Shown in pieces: positions 11,323 through 21,867 of a stretch of DNA of 64,000 nucleotides (positions within the stretch are counted from its first letter, which is position 1; every line of letters starts with the position of its first letter). The notes under the pieces were generated by a model that ran no database searches, was not told the origin of the DNA, and saw only the letters and a program-made list of their open reading frames with translations. The position numbers were made by a program, and so were the translations under genes. The DNA comes from Ectobius pallidus (taxonomy: Eukaryota > Arthropoda > Insecta > Blattodea > Ectobiidae), in assembly GCA_964059195.1 (NCBI GenBank), contig CAXKWD010000001.1, positions 221,782,484-221,846,483 of the forward strand. The letters run 5' to 3'.

Positions 11323-12661
11323 TAGGGGGCGGATTTCTATGACCTAAAAAATACGATATATGCATGCATTTATGACCTTAAAAACATTAAAATATGACCA
11401 ATAAAATTTAACATAACTTATGACTTTACAACTTACACATTCTGTATATTTTTTTAAGTTTCTTTACAATACATTTTATTAAAATATAGTGTTAATTATT
11501 TAAAATATCTATAAATCCTCAAAAAGTATCATTATAATGCAAAATTTACAAAATCTCTATATATATATAAAAGGCTTTGTCCTGACTGACTGAATGAATG
11601 ACTGACTGACTGATTGACTGAATGACAGGAATCAACGTACAGCCTAAACTATAACAGGTAGAGACTTGGAATTTTGATAGTACCTTCGTTTCATAATGTA
11701 GATGCTCACTAAGAAAGGATTTTGAAAAATTCTGATTCTAAATGCCAAAAATTAAATGTTTTTGAAAATACTTAATCCCTTTTTACATAGAATTATCAAT
11801 TCCAAATCACAGAATATATTGTTGCCAAATGGTATATGATGGGCTTGGAAAAAACAATTGAAATGCACTTTTGACAAATAAGAGAAATTATCAAAATAAT
11901 TCATGTTATAAATAAATATTACAGAATGAAATCCACTAAAATAATGGAATCACATAACTTTCTCTACCCTGGACATAGAGAAAACAAAACGAGGTATGGT
12001 AAAGTGTATATTATTATATTATATCGCAGGTTTTTGGAGAGAAAAGTATGAAAGTGATAATGCTTTCTGTTTAATTTCATCCCCAAAACGACGTTATGGT
12101 AATATAAGAGTGGGAAATTTCCCGCCTCGATATTACAATTTTATGTTACAGGAATTTCTGTTTCTTCTTATTTAAACCTCTACCAGGCTTGCTGTGCACT
12201 GTACAAGCGATGGGATGCAAAATTCTAGATCCTCTATGAGCCATAAAAAACTATATCAAGCGTTTTCTGAGGGAATAGTTTGAGTGTAATAAGTCGTTCT
12301 TCCTATTTCAAATTATAAATGCCTATATAAGGATCTAGAATTTAAAATTGAAAATCCTTCATAAGCTAATTTCCAATTACAAAATACAAAACCCGGGCGA
12401 CGCCGGGTCTTTTAAGCTAGTATGATATAAAACTTCAAAATTTCTTTAATATTCACACAAATATGCCAAAAATATTACCTAAATATGCGTATTCATACTA
12501 AATATGCTACAATAGTTGAAAATTTCCTAAATATGCAGTTCTATGCACAATAAAAGCCGTTCCATTTTCACCAGGATGCTTGGAATCGGGTTTAAATTAG
12601 TCGGAAACCTGAAATAATGCAAAGGGGAAAAATATGACATTTCATAGAAATCCGCCCCCTA
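11323..12661. mobile_element. hAT-type element (TAGGGGGCGGAT termini) carrying a Helitron
   Basis: Terminal repeats tagggggcggatttctatg and its inverse. The 8-bp flanks are ttgataag (11315-11322) and ctgataag (12662-12669), one mismatch. Arms are rich in atatgacc and aaatatgc motifs. Split by a Helitron at 11554-12420. Confidence 0.85.
11554..12420 (+). mobile_element. Helitron family C, non-autonomous, complete
   Basis: Starts TCTCTATATATATA after an A and ends cccgggcgacgccggg, ttttaag, CTAG before a T. A GACT/GAAT microsatellite follows the 5' end. 867 bp with no long frame. Same family as 35369-36238, 48816-49669 and 61952-62802. Confidence 0.88.
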
Positions 12662-12669
12662 CTGATAAG

Positions 12670-13048
12670 TGTTACACTTGACAATAAGTAATTTTCATCC
12701 ACTCGTCTCCACTTCGTCTGTACGTGAAACTATGAACTCGTGATAAAAATTAATTCTACTGTTTTTTATAATAAAATAATTATTGTCTAGAAATAACTAA
12801 ACATTTTCCTACTATTATCAAATAAATTTTCAAATTTATATTTGATGTTCGTAACTCGTAGATGAAGTCTCACGTTGTTTTTCTTATCATAGCATGGAGC
12901 CGTTTGGCTTGTCAAAGGACCAATATGAAATTTATTGTGATAATGGTGGTCACAGAAGACTAATGGTGATTGCCTAATGCCTAGAAAAATTGAAAATGGA
13001 CATGAGTAAGTTAAAGTAGGCTACCCCCTAAGTAATTTTTACAGAAAA
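12670..13048. other. Unassigned AT-rich sequence
   Basis: No gene or recognised repeat seen. Confidence 0.35.
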
Positions 13049-13049
13049 A

Positions 13050-13813
13050 TGACTATAGCAATTGAAGAGCTTTTAGCAAAAACAACCTTAGGCCAAAAAT
13101 TTTAAAGTTGAGTTTTCTCTGTCATTGGGTGTTACAACCTACTGGTCATTGTTTAAACTACATGATATGGTAAAATCTGTCATAGTACCTCAAATATAGA
13201 CTTACAAAGTATACCAAGTTTAGCAAAAGCAATCATTGTCCATTCAGTTTTTTTCAAATACCACCATTGTCCATTCAGTTTTTTTCAAATATCTAGTGAA
13301 TTTGTTGATAGAAGTTGGCTATCATGCAGAAAACTGTTTCTTAGAATCAGTTGTTTCATTGTTGTGTAAAGCATTGTCTCTTCTGATGATAACAGCAGTG
13401 GAATCGAGGATCCATAAACATCCTAGCTCATACAATAGCTTATATTGATATTTTTCAATAACATTAATAGTGTAATTAAGAATTTGAATAACATTTTTCT
13501 TGTTTATTATTTGATTTTATATTTTTTCTTTGCATTCTTAAATTTTTTTTAGATAGTGGATTAAAATTTGTTGGCAAAAACAGCCTTAGTCCATGTCTCT
13601 TCAGGTTTCAGGTCTGGTTTCAGGCACTGAAGTTACATATAAAGGAAAATTATTATATCAAAATATATCTATATATGTTTACTTAATTATACAATAAATT
13701 TTAAATTCTTGAAGTAATAACTGCCAAAGGGAGAAAGATTTTTGCTTCTACTGAAAAATTTGGTTTTTGGACTATGGTTGTTTTTTCTAAAAGCTCTTCA
13801 ATTTTATTCGTCA
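13050..13813. mobile_element. Long-TIR MITE, superfamily unknown
   Basis: About 44 bp at 13060-13103 (aattgaagagcttttag...) is the inverse of 13760-13803 with few mismatches, and atgac/gtcat just outside extends the symmetry. Inside, a roughly 29-bp unit (ccattgtccattcag...) is duplicated in tandem at about 13236-13290, and ggcaaaaacagccttag near 13573 repeats the TIR core. Target duplication not resolved. Confidence 0.7.
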
Positions 13814-13819
13814 TAGATA

Positions 13820-13910
13820 AGAGTTTCCAAAATTCATTTTTTTTTCAAAATCGTTAGAGCCAATTTTTCAAAAATTAAAATAAAAAAGAAATCATGTAAA
13901 GCCCCCTTAA
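13820..13910 (-). repeat. Repeat E fragment
   Basis: aaaatcgttagagccaattt through catgtaaagcccccttaa matches the inside of E (for example 46850-46915). It is the target into which the mariner fold-back at 13911 inserted. Confidence 0.5.
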
Positions 13911-14546
13911 TACGAAGGGGGGGGGATCGAAAAGTAACGCACTATATTTTTTTAAAAAGTTTAATAGGTAGGCCTACAATTACAAACAAATGCACACATA
14001 AAGGGAAATCATTTGTCAATTTTTCTATATAGTCGCCAAGTTTCTCAACACATTTCTCCCATCGTGATACCAGTTTCAAAACACCCTGTTCATTGCAGTC
14101 CGTTCGGTTGGAGTATAGCCATCTGCGGACTGCTGTTTTCACTTCTGCATCTGACGCAAAGCGTTTGCGGCCAGGAATTTATTCATGGGAATAAACATTT
14201 ATGTTGATGGTCTGAAACTTCTTCACGACAACGCTCGCCCCATGTTGCTGCAACTTTCATTTGTTTGGTCCCATGAAGAAATTCCTGGCCGGTTAACGCT
14301 TTGCGTCAGATGCAGAAGTGAAAACAGCAGTCCGCAGATGGCTATACTCCAACCGAACGGACTTCTATGAACAGGGTATTTTGAAACTGGTATGGCGATG
14401 GGAGAAATGTGTTGAGAAACTTGGCGACTATATAGAAAAATAGGCAAAATATGTTCCTTCATGTGTGCATTTGTTTGTAAATGTACCTATTAAACTTTTT
14501 GTAAAAAAAAAAATTATTATGCGTTACTTTTCGATCCACCCTCGTA
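13911..14546. mobile_element. Mariner fold-back: two inverted transposase C-termini
   Basis: Flanked by TA at each end, with termini gggatcgaaaagtaacgc and the inverse. The left half reads on the minus strand and the right half on the plus strand, both giving the same C-terminal mariner segment (AVRRWLYSNRTD ... KCVEKLGDYIEK on the left). HDNARPM, the block around the second catalytic Asp, lies near the centre on the plus strand. The element is an inverted duplication of the 3' part of a mariner, not an intact gene. Confidence 0.85.
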
Positions 14547-14608
14547 TTTCAGTTATAATACGAAATTCTGGGTGGTGGATAAAATTCTGAAAAAAGTCCT
14601 TAAAAAAC

Positions 14609-15246
14609 GTGTCCGTGGAATGCCACGCGACAGAAGTGAAACTTCTTTTAATTTTTGGATTTCTTCAATTTTGGATTATTGGATTTTTTTACTTTTGGAT
14701 TGTTGGACTTTTTAATATTGAGTTTTTGGACTTTTTAAATTTGGATTTTGGATTATTTAATTTTTTATCTTTTAATTTGGGAATTTTAAATTTTTAAATT
14801 TTGAATTCTAAATTTTTTAATTTGGACTTTTTATTTTTTAAATTTTAGATTTATGATTTTTTTTATTTTTAATTTTTAAAATTTTGGATATTTGGATTTT
14901 TTAATTTTTAAAATTTTGGTTTTTTGAACTTTTAATTTTGGATCTTTGAATTTTTTAATTTTGGATTTTTGGATTTTTTAAATTTTGGATCTTTGAATTT
15001 TTTCGGATTTTTTTATTTTGGATTTTCGATTTTTTAATTTTGGATTTTTAGATTTTTAATTTTTGGATTTTTAATTTTTTTATTTTTAATTTTTGGATTT
15101 TTTTAAATTTTGGATAAACCTAATCATTGAGTTGATTGTTTTCTGTGCAGTCCGTTCCGTCATACCTCACTAATTTCGTGACGATTTTTTAGCGTTATAC
15201 AATCTCTCGATTTACCCCTACCGTGGCTAAAGAAGTTTCACTTCAA
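14609..15246 (-). mobile_element. B element copy 3, minus orientation
   Basis: Starts with the hairpin end tggaatgccacgcgacag, then the subterminal repeat agaagtgaaacttc, a long ttttggattttt-type array, the conserved block at 15112-15165, and ends gaagtttcacttc. A 62-codon frame in the array is low complexity. Confidence 0.8.
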
Positions 15247-15680
15247 AAATGAAGTAAATACAATGAACCGTTTACCCGCTGTGCTTGTCCACAGACAGAC
15301 GGACAGACGTCATTCCAAAAACACTTTTTTCGGTTTCTAGGCATGGTGAAACATGTTTTCTCGGTGTTACCTCCGTTTCGATTTTTTGTCACGATCACAA
15401 AACTTTCTCTTTACTACGTAAAGCCTTTGCGGGAAAGTAAGAGTAGGCTTAGCAAGGAAACAAAGGAATGATTTGTTGTTATGGGATGGCCGTGGTGTGA
15501 GATGTATCTTGTTTCTGAGCCCGTAACATGATCTCTCGCCCACAACTGGGCGGATCTCGCGAAACAAGATAAAACCTTGTTCCTTCATATTAACATAAAT
15601 TCTAACAACTATCATGCCTGTATTGTTTACCGTGACACAACAAGTCTATCAGAAGCGGAAGATGTTTTTTTTGAAGGATT
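15247..15680. other. Unassigned sequence with an 82-codon minus frame
   Basis: A cagacagacggacagacg tract at 15290-15308 resembles that in H and D repeats. The minus frame 15367-15615 is basic and has no motif I recognise. Confidence 0.3.
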
Positions 15681-15685
15681 CCAAA

Positions 15686-15690
15686 TAATA

Positions 15691-15746
<56 letters not shown>
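15686..15746. repeat. (AAT)n microsatellite
   Basis: About 60 bp of uninterrupted aat units. Similar tracts lie at 23876-23908, 30090-30141 and 50131-50180. Confidence 0.95.
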
Positions 15747-15748
<2 letters not shown>

Positions 15749-15787
15749 TATTTATTAGATACCAATCACTATAGTTTGTCTTATAAT

Positions 15788-16445
15788 TAGGCTACACCTG
15801 GGATTTTATGCTCTATAAAAGTTAGTTTTAGGCACCTAAAATAGGCTTTTAAAACAAGTAAATAGGGACTTAAAATAAGCTTTAAAAATTTGTAAATAGA
15901 CAGGAACTAGACTTTAAAATACTACAATATGCTCTTCAACTGTAACCTGATTTTTTTAGTGTAAAAAACGTGGTATACCTATTCTTAACAGAAACAATTT
16001 CAAAATTAAGACAGAATTAAAAATACATTTATCAAAAACAGTTTTGGATTATATGAAAAATTGACACAGTATGTCACCTATACCTGCTACTTGTTGTTTT
16101 GAGCGAATCCTCCCCCGTCAGTCAGCATTCCTTTGACGACAATTGTTTGCGAAAATCAAGTTTATGTGAAAAAACCCACCCTCTGCTGTTCTGCTTTTCA
16201 TTCAGGAATGTCCATTAAATGATTGTAAAAGTTACAGAAGTTGAATTTTATTTTAAATGTGCAAAATAGGCATTTTAGGCACTTAAATAGTAAAAATAGG
16301 CTCCAATGGTCCAAATAGGCATTTAAGGGCACTAAAAAACTCTATAAATATAAATGATTTATCAGGAAATGTCAACGTATTTTAAAAACTTTCATTTTAT
16401 TTCGTAAGGAACAAAATAGGCATTTGCCTTAAAATCCCAGGTCTA
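15788..16445. mobile_element. hAT-type MITE, TAG..ACCTGGGATTTTA termini
   Basis: Left end tag...acctgggattttatg (a small insertion after tag), right end ttaaaatcccaggtcta. Perfect 8-bp duplication cttataat at 15780-15787 and 16446-16453. Arms hold many aaaataggcat and taggcactta motifs. Same family as 40770-41397. Confidence 0.86.
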
Positions 16446-16499
16446 CTTATAATAGCCTTCCTCTGATGGCAAGGATGCAATTTTACCTGATAAAACGTC

Positions 16500-16690
16500 A
16501 GCTCGTTACTGGACATGTAAGGTATCAACGTGCAGTGATTAATACGTCACATGCTGCCATGAGCAGAATAAAAACACATTATTTAATACATCATAACTTC
16601 TTTGGAAATTGCAAAAATGTAAATGTACATTGATTAAGACGCAATTTCGATTCTGTGCAAGCCAGTTCGTGTGCTTTTATTCTGTTCTGC
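16500..16690 (+). repeat. Repeat I copy
   Basis: attaatacgtcac and gcagaataaaaacacatt match 2990-3112. Here it is not interrupted by F. Confidence 0.5.
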
Positions 16691-16784
16691 TGTTAGCTTA
16701 ACTGAATAAAGTTAACTATGTCTTATATGCACCATTGGTAGCACTGGTCACAATATGGTAACTCGAATCGATTCATGGATGGTT

Positions 16785-16925
16785 GATTCATAGTAGGCCG
16801 CGATCTCGCAGCTGTTAGTTTTGTTTTTATACAACAAAGCACGAAAGTAATTATTATTTGTATAATCCGTTACATTTTTATTCATGGAATAGTCTTAATA
16901 AATCCAACTCGAGTTTCATCAGATG
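16785..16925 (-). repeat. Repeat J, unoccupied paralog of a hAT target
   Basis: Reverse complement aligns across the hAT at 54489-55572: its left flank (ttaagactattccatgaat) and its right flank (ctttcgtgctt) are contiguous here, with a single ataattac. Confidence 0.75.
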
Positions 16926-17465
16926 CCATGACTTATGCTCCTTCCCTCGCATTATAAACTTAAAAGTAGCCAGTTATTGGTCACTTATTTTTTTTACTAG
17001 CCAAATTTAATCGCCAGTCGCCAATTCACTATCATTGATCATTTCTGTTTTAAAAAGTGACCAAGAATGCGAAATATCACCTGCCAACCCTGGGTGGAAA
17101 GATGATTATGTGTGGACAGTGTTCTTAGCTCGAAAGTATTAACAAGCTTAGTTTAAACCCATCACGTGACTTGCTTATGAATTAGGGGGTAATTATTGGA
17201 TATTAGCGTCAAACTCGGAGGGCGTATCAGTTATTAATATGAGCTTGGACGTTTTCCAGAAAATACAGCAAGCTGTCAATAGAAAACAATCATGTTGTTA
17301 TAGGATTTAATACTGCTTGGATTGTAGGCCTAAATCCGAACCGGTTTGGATCCCGGATTAGTTGATATTGCATTGACTGGCATATCATTTGCTGAAACCA
17401 GTCTGATTCCTCTATTAAATGTTTCTTCCAATTCCAATAGACATAGCGAGTAGGAATTTGTTTCT
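16926..17465. other. Unassigned sequence
   Basis: No gene seen. Fragments at 17090 (accctgggtgg) may be decayed DNA-transposon ends. Confidence 0.3.
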
Positions 17466-17466
17466 A

Positions 17467-18890
17467 AAAAAAATCTGATGTGAAAATCACATAACTTCCT
17501 GTGCCCAAATAAAAGTTAGCATATTAGTATATATAATAGGCCTAAGACGTATCCAGCCTGAAATTTAAAAAATAGTTTAGCGCTAAAGTTGCCAGTATTC
17601 ACGTATTAACCTTGTACAGAAATGCAAGACACAATTTTAAGCTAATTATGAATTTTGATTTAATGGTACTTACGAATATTGTTGCCGTGGATCGTAACTT
17701 GACATTCCCACATGCAATCTTGTTGCTATGGAAACAAAAGGAATCTCCGTGCGGTAAAAAATTACAAAAAGCACACGTACCGTAAGTAAAACCATCATAA
17801 TACACGCCTTTATGGAAGACCGGAACCAAGGCCCCTCAGTTTGTGGCGACTTTAACAGGACAAATATTCAGTCCCCATAACATCCAACATATGCGAATCA
17901 CTTTCTGAAATAAACATCTATCTTCAATAATATATATATATATATACACATAATATTTTCAGCTAATATCTCAATTAATATAATTAAATTGATATAAACA
18001 ATCATCGTGCAAAAAATAGCATGCAATACTCGTGCCGTAAGCGCATAACGGATCTCGGAAATTGAAGAAACTCGGCGCAAGCGCCTCGTTTCTTCTAACT
18101 CTTTCCTCGATCCGTATGCACCGCTTACGGCACTTGTATCGCAATATACTATATGTCTATATAGCCTCTTCTTAGAATGTTGCGACTAAAAACGCAGGCT
18201 ATAGACATAAAAGAATAAAACAAGTTACTGCAGACGTTTATTGAACTTTCCGCCGTTAAGAATAATTACCGAAATTTATCGAATATTCCCCTCAGATATT
18301 TCTTTACTCTATGCATGGCCAACAATACATCTTTCTCAGTTCACATTCTTATATTGAATAAGAGGCCGTGAATGTTCGCATATTGAGGTGTTCAGCAGGG
18401 AAGACAAAGTTTCTACAAACTGTGGGTGGCTTATAACCACCCTTCAGAGTTTATTTTTTATTTTTTAAAAATGTAATTTTTTTTTTTTTTTTAAAGATTC
18501 AAATAGAAGTTTTAGCTCTTGGTAGCCTGTAAGCACTCCACGTACAAAATTTAAAGGAAATTGTTAGAGCTGTTCTTTAGAAAATAGAAAAAAATCTAAA
18601 TTTTGTTCCCTTAAATGTAAGAGAAAGTTGTCGCCAATCTTCGTGTCACATCCCCAGAAGGCATTTAACCCAAGTAGCTACAAAATTTGGTTTATAAACG
18701 ATTTTTTTTTCTGAACCTAGGCTGTTTACACATAGCCTACAGACATTTTATGAAAATAGTATTTTTGGATTCAGGGGGCCTTGAAACGTGTATTTATGTT
18801 AAAAACTCAACTTCGAATTTAGGAGTCGAAAACAATACTTCCTCTACATAGTACCTAAGGTACGGGCAAAGGAAGTAAAAAATCTTACAC
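17467..18890 (-). repeat. Repeat E copy interrupted by repeat F
   Basis: Starts aaatctgatgtgaaaatcac and ends gtacgggcaaaggaagtaa. Interior order matches 8338-9150 in reverse, with F at 17655-18152 splitting it. Confidence 0.65.
17655..18152 (-). mobile_element. Repeat F copy inside repeat E
   Basis: ggtacttacgaatattgttg to gcaatatactat, with the palindromic centre ctcggcgcaagcgcctcg at about 18071-18088. The end beyond ggtacttacg is missing or rearranged. Confidence 0.7.
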
Positions 18891-19390
18891 TGAAATCACC
18901 ATGAATACTGTAATTCACACTGCATGGTCATGAAGCCAATATGCAGCCTCCATGACAACACTATTTTCTTTGCGGTGTACACAGCTGGCTTTGGAAATTG
19001 CATGATACTGGGACTTATTAGAGAGTCTTTCAATAGAATTAATGTATTAGTTTGTATTAGTTGAGGCTTTGTATTAGTTGTATTATTAGGCTTTGTATTA
19101 GTTGAGAAAAGACAAACTTTCTTTGGCGGAGGTAAGAAGATTGAAAGGGCTAAATTTTCGCTTGAGTTTAGATTAGTAATAATAAAAGTAAAAAGTAAAG
19201 TGTTCCCTATTACATGCCAAGGAGGGTTCCAGGAGTGTGAGGCTCCCAGAGTTTTAGACAATCGGAACATGAAGGTGGTAAGGTTTTCAGCCTTAGGTAC
19301 CGGCCGCTTTTACCCCCAGGATTGCTCCTGGTACTTGTTTCTGTTTGAGGCTGAGTCGACCCCAGGGCCATGACAAATAATAATAGTAAT
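18891..19390. other. Unassigned sequence
   Basis: Frames of 124 and 82 codons on the minus strand here have no domain features. A short repeat of gtattagttgaggctttgta occurs at 19050-19105. Confidence 0.3.
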
Positions 19391-19540
19391 AAATAAACTA
19401 AACTCCGTGGCGCTACATCCCTGGAGGGACTTGGCCTACCACCCGACCGCTGCGTCATCTACCACCGTCATGGCAGGATTGGGGCATGTGGTCAGCATGC
19501 CGACACCCACGACAGTTAATGGTGGTTTTCATGACCGGAA
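19391..19540 (-). mobile_element. SINE S1, 3' part
   Basis: ctaaactccgtggcgctaca, then the body of S1 to about ggttttcatgaccgg. The tRNA-like head is missing, so it is 5' truncated. Full copy at 52843-53155. Confidence 0.8.
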
Positions 19541-19923
19541 ATAGTAATAAAGAGTAATAAATAGTAATAATAATATAACAGCAATAACATTTCAAACTCT
19601 TACAAATTACTTAGGCATATAAAAAGTGTAGCATAATAACTACAGGATAGAGTCCATCCATCAAACGACCGCGACTATTTTTATGAAATCAAAAAAAGAA
19701 CGTTTAGTTTTCTTTTTGTCAGAAAAAAAGAAGTGGTTTATAATAAGATATCCTCTGGAGGCAAACATATTATAAAAAATGCAGAAGTGGCTATTAAAAA
19801 AAGAAGTCGATGATGATTCGCAGCGATCGTAGGCATCACGTGACAGCCTATAATTATGACGTCACTACCTCAGTAGCACCCAAGCCCCGGGCACAAGTCC
19901 TCGTACCTTCACTTTGATTATTA
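19541..19923. other. Unassigned AT-rich sequence with TAA-rich tract
   Basis: SINE tail (agtaataaa repeats) to 19580, then unrecognised sequence. Confidence 0.35.
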
Positions 19924-20272
19924 TAGCCACAGCCTCCTATAAACTTGATATTATTTCATGGGAGGCTATGGCTATCCTTGTTATGCACGTATTTGATTTG
20001 TTTCGTACGCCAGTTTAATTCAAATGGAGCCACGGCCTCCTAAGAACTCGATTGTACTTACAACATAGGGGGCTATGTAGTAACTCATGGCATATTGCTG
20101 TTATGCAAATAGGTCTGTGTGTGATTTGTTTCGTGTATCGGTTTAATTCTAATTGCAGCCACAGCCTCCTAAGAACAGAAGGCAACATAGTAATTCTTGC
20201 CATATTGCCGTTTGCATTTGTCCAATCTGTTTGATACAGGTGTTTCAAAACTCTTTTGCTTCTTTGCAGCCC
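19924..20272 (+). repeat. Three-unit tandem repeat, about 105-130 bp per unit
   Basis: Units start at 19924, 20029 and 20158 with variants of agccacagcctcctaa, and share cattttgatttgttt-like and tttaattc blocks. The third unit is the most divergent. Confidence 0.75.
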
Positions 20273-20317
20273 ACATATGTCATTCATTAAAAACCAGACT
20301 ACAGAGACATGAAACCA

Positions 20318-21031
20318 TATTTACTTACTTACTTACTCAATGGCAATAGACAATTCCTAAGCAAGCTAAAGGAATATTATCTATTTTATGGAACCCAAAG
20401 GTTCATTGCCGCGCTTACCTGAGCCCGCCATTCAACCCTATTCTGTGCTAATCCCATCCAATCATCCCTCGAAAATCCTACTTCCCTTAAATCTATCCTA
20501 TTATTGTTCTCCCACATACGTCTAGGTCTTCCAAGTGGTCTTTTCCCTTGAGATATGTCTTTTCACCCCCATGCGTGCAACATGTCCTCCCCATTTCATC
20601 CTCCGTAATTTAATTACCCTCACTATATTCGTTGAAGAGTACAGGTTATGAAGCTCGTCGTTATGCAGTTTTCATCTCTTTTAGGCCCAAATATTTTCCT
20701 AAGCCCCCTCTTTTCGAACACTCTCAGATTACGTAAGGGGCCATGTCTCACATCCATATAATACAACCGACAAGATAACTGTCTTAAAAAATTGTATTTT
20801 TAGATATCTGCATAGAATAGGAGAAGATAAAAGTATCTGAATTGCATAAAAACAAGAATTTCCTGATTTCAGTCGACACTTAATTTCTACCTTAATATTA
20901 GTTTTATCTGGAATTATTGCTTCCAGATATTTGAATTTCTCCACTTGTTCGAACGATTTAGCGGCTGTTCTAATATTTTGTAGAGCATTGTTTTGACGTA
21001 ATGAAAGAATATTAGGGATCCGGAACAACAA
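20318..21031 (-). pseudogene. RTE-like LINE, reverse transcriptase C-terminus and 3' end
   Basis: Minus frame 20729-21031 contains FKYLEAIIPDKTNIKVEIK, then CRLKSGNSCFYAIQILLSS and ends VVLYGCETWPLT. Further 3' lie decayed blocks (RPLGRPR, WEDNN) and a short (GTAA)n tail at 20321-20337, typical of RTE 3' ends. Same family as 1-660, truncated at the 5' side. Confidence 0.88.
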
Positions 21032-21084
21032 GGAGGTACCGTGGTACCGTTGTTAAAGAATACAATAGGTAACATTAATAAAGG

Positions 21085-21447
21085 AATTTTCCCTGCACCT
21101 GAACTTCTGCAGGAGACTTGCTGGGAGGTCTTTAAAAATCCACCCTACAGCCCGAATCTCGTTCCCAGTGATTTTCATCTTTTCCTACATCTCAAGAAAT
21201 TACAGAGAATGAAAGAGGCAAAGATGGTTGTCACATAGTGGTTCAAATCCCAGGCGGCACACTTCTACGACACAAGCATTAAAAATTTGGTCATACAGTG
21301 TGGCAATTGTCTTAATTCCGGTGGTGAATATGTTGAAAAATAGCTGAACACTTGCTGTATCTATTGTAATAAATATTTTTATGAAATTGTGTTTTGTTTC
21401 TTACATTCTGGACGCGCCTCGTTTCTTACATTCTGGACGCGCCTCGT
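21085..21447 (+). pseudogene. Mariner C-terminal transposase fragment with duplicated terminus
   Basis: Plus frame 21041-21238 gives LLQETCWEVFKNPPYSPNLVPSDFHLFLHLKK, a decayed D-block region in which the catalytic Asp of the PDLAPSD motif is Asn. The last 25 bp (ending gacgcgcctc) are present twice in tandem, 21396-21420 and 21421-21445. Confidence 0.85.
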
Positions 21448-21859
21448 ACATGTAATAGGTTACATAAAATTAAATTTAAGAAAAAAAATATTCGATCTAA
21501 TTTTGAGGAAGCCAAGTAGGATAGTTCCCTGTTACTTGTCACATGGTTTGTGATATAAACGAAGTTGGATCGATGGGACTCTAGACAACAATTGGAGATG
21601 TACACAAAGATAGGAGAGCAAACCAAACACACTTCAACACCAATCTCGCTTTTTTTTCTCTCTCTAGAAAGTCGATTTCTGCTGTCTCCTGTATTGACAG
21701 GCTACCTCTTGTGTCAAATCAGACATAGAGTGTCCCAGACATAAAACTACTTTAGCTATTCAAATTTCCCTCACTAGGGTCTACCGCTTAACTTGCACCA
21801 CTACTTGTTGTATTAACTAAGTCTGGCCTTCCTTATCATCACTTTAGGCCTAAATAAAA
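21448..21859. other. Unassigned sequence
   Basis: No gene seen; a tttttttctctctctag tract occurs at 21651-21667. Confidence 0.3.
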
Positions 21860-21867
21860 CTATAGAC

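Noticed and set aside
11575..11625. CRISPR-like regular repeats (gactgact / gaatgaat)
   Set aside because: It is a 4-bp microsatellite at the 5' end of Helitron C, found in all copies with varying length.
18896..19270. 124-codon minus frame
   Set aside because: The repetitive NTKPNNTTNTKPQ segment comes from a short DNA repeat. No homology or start context is convincing.
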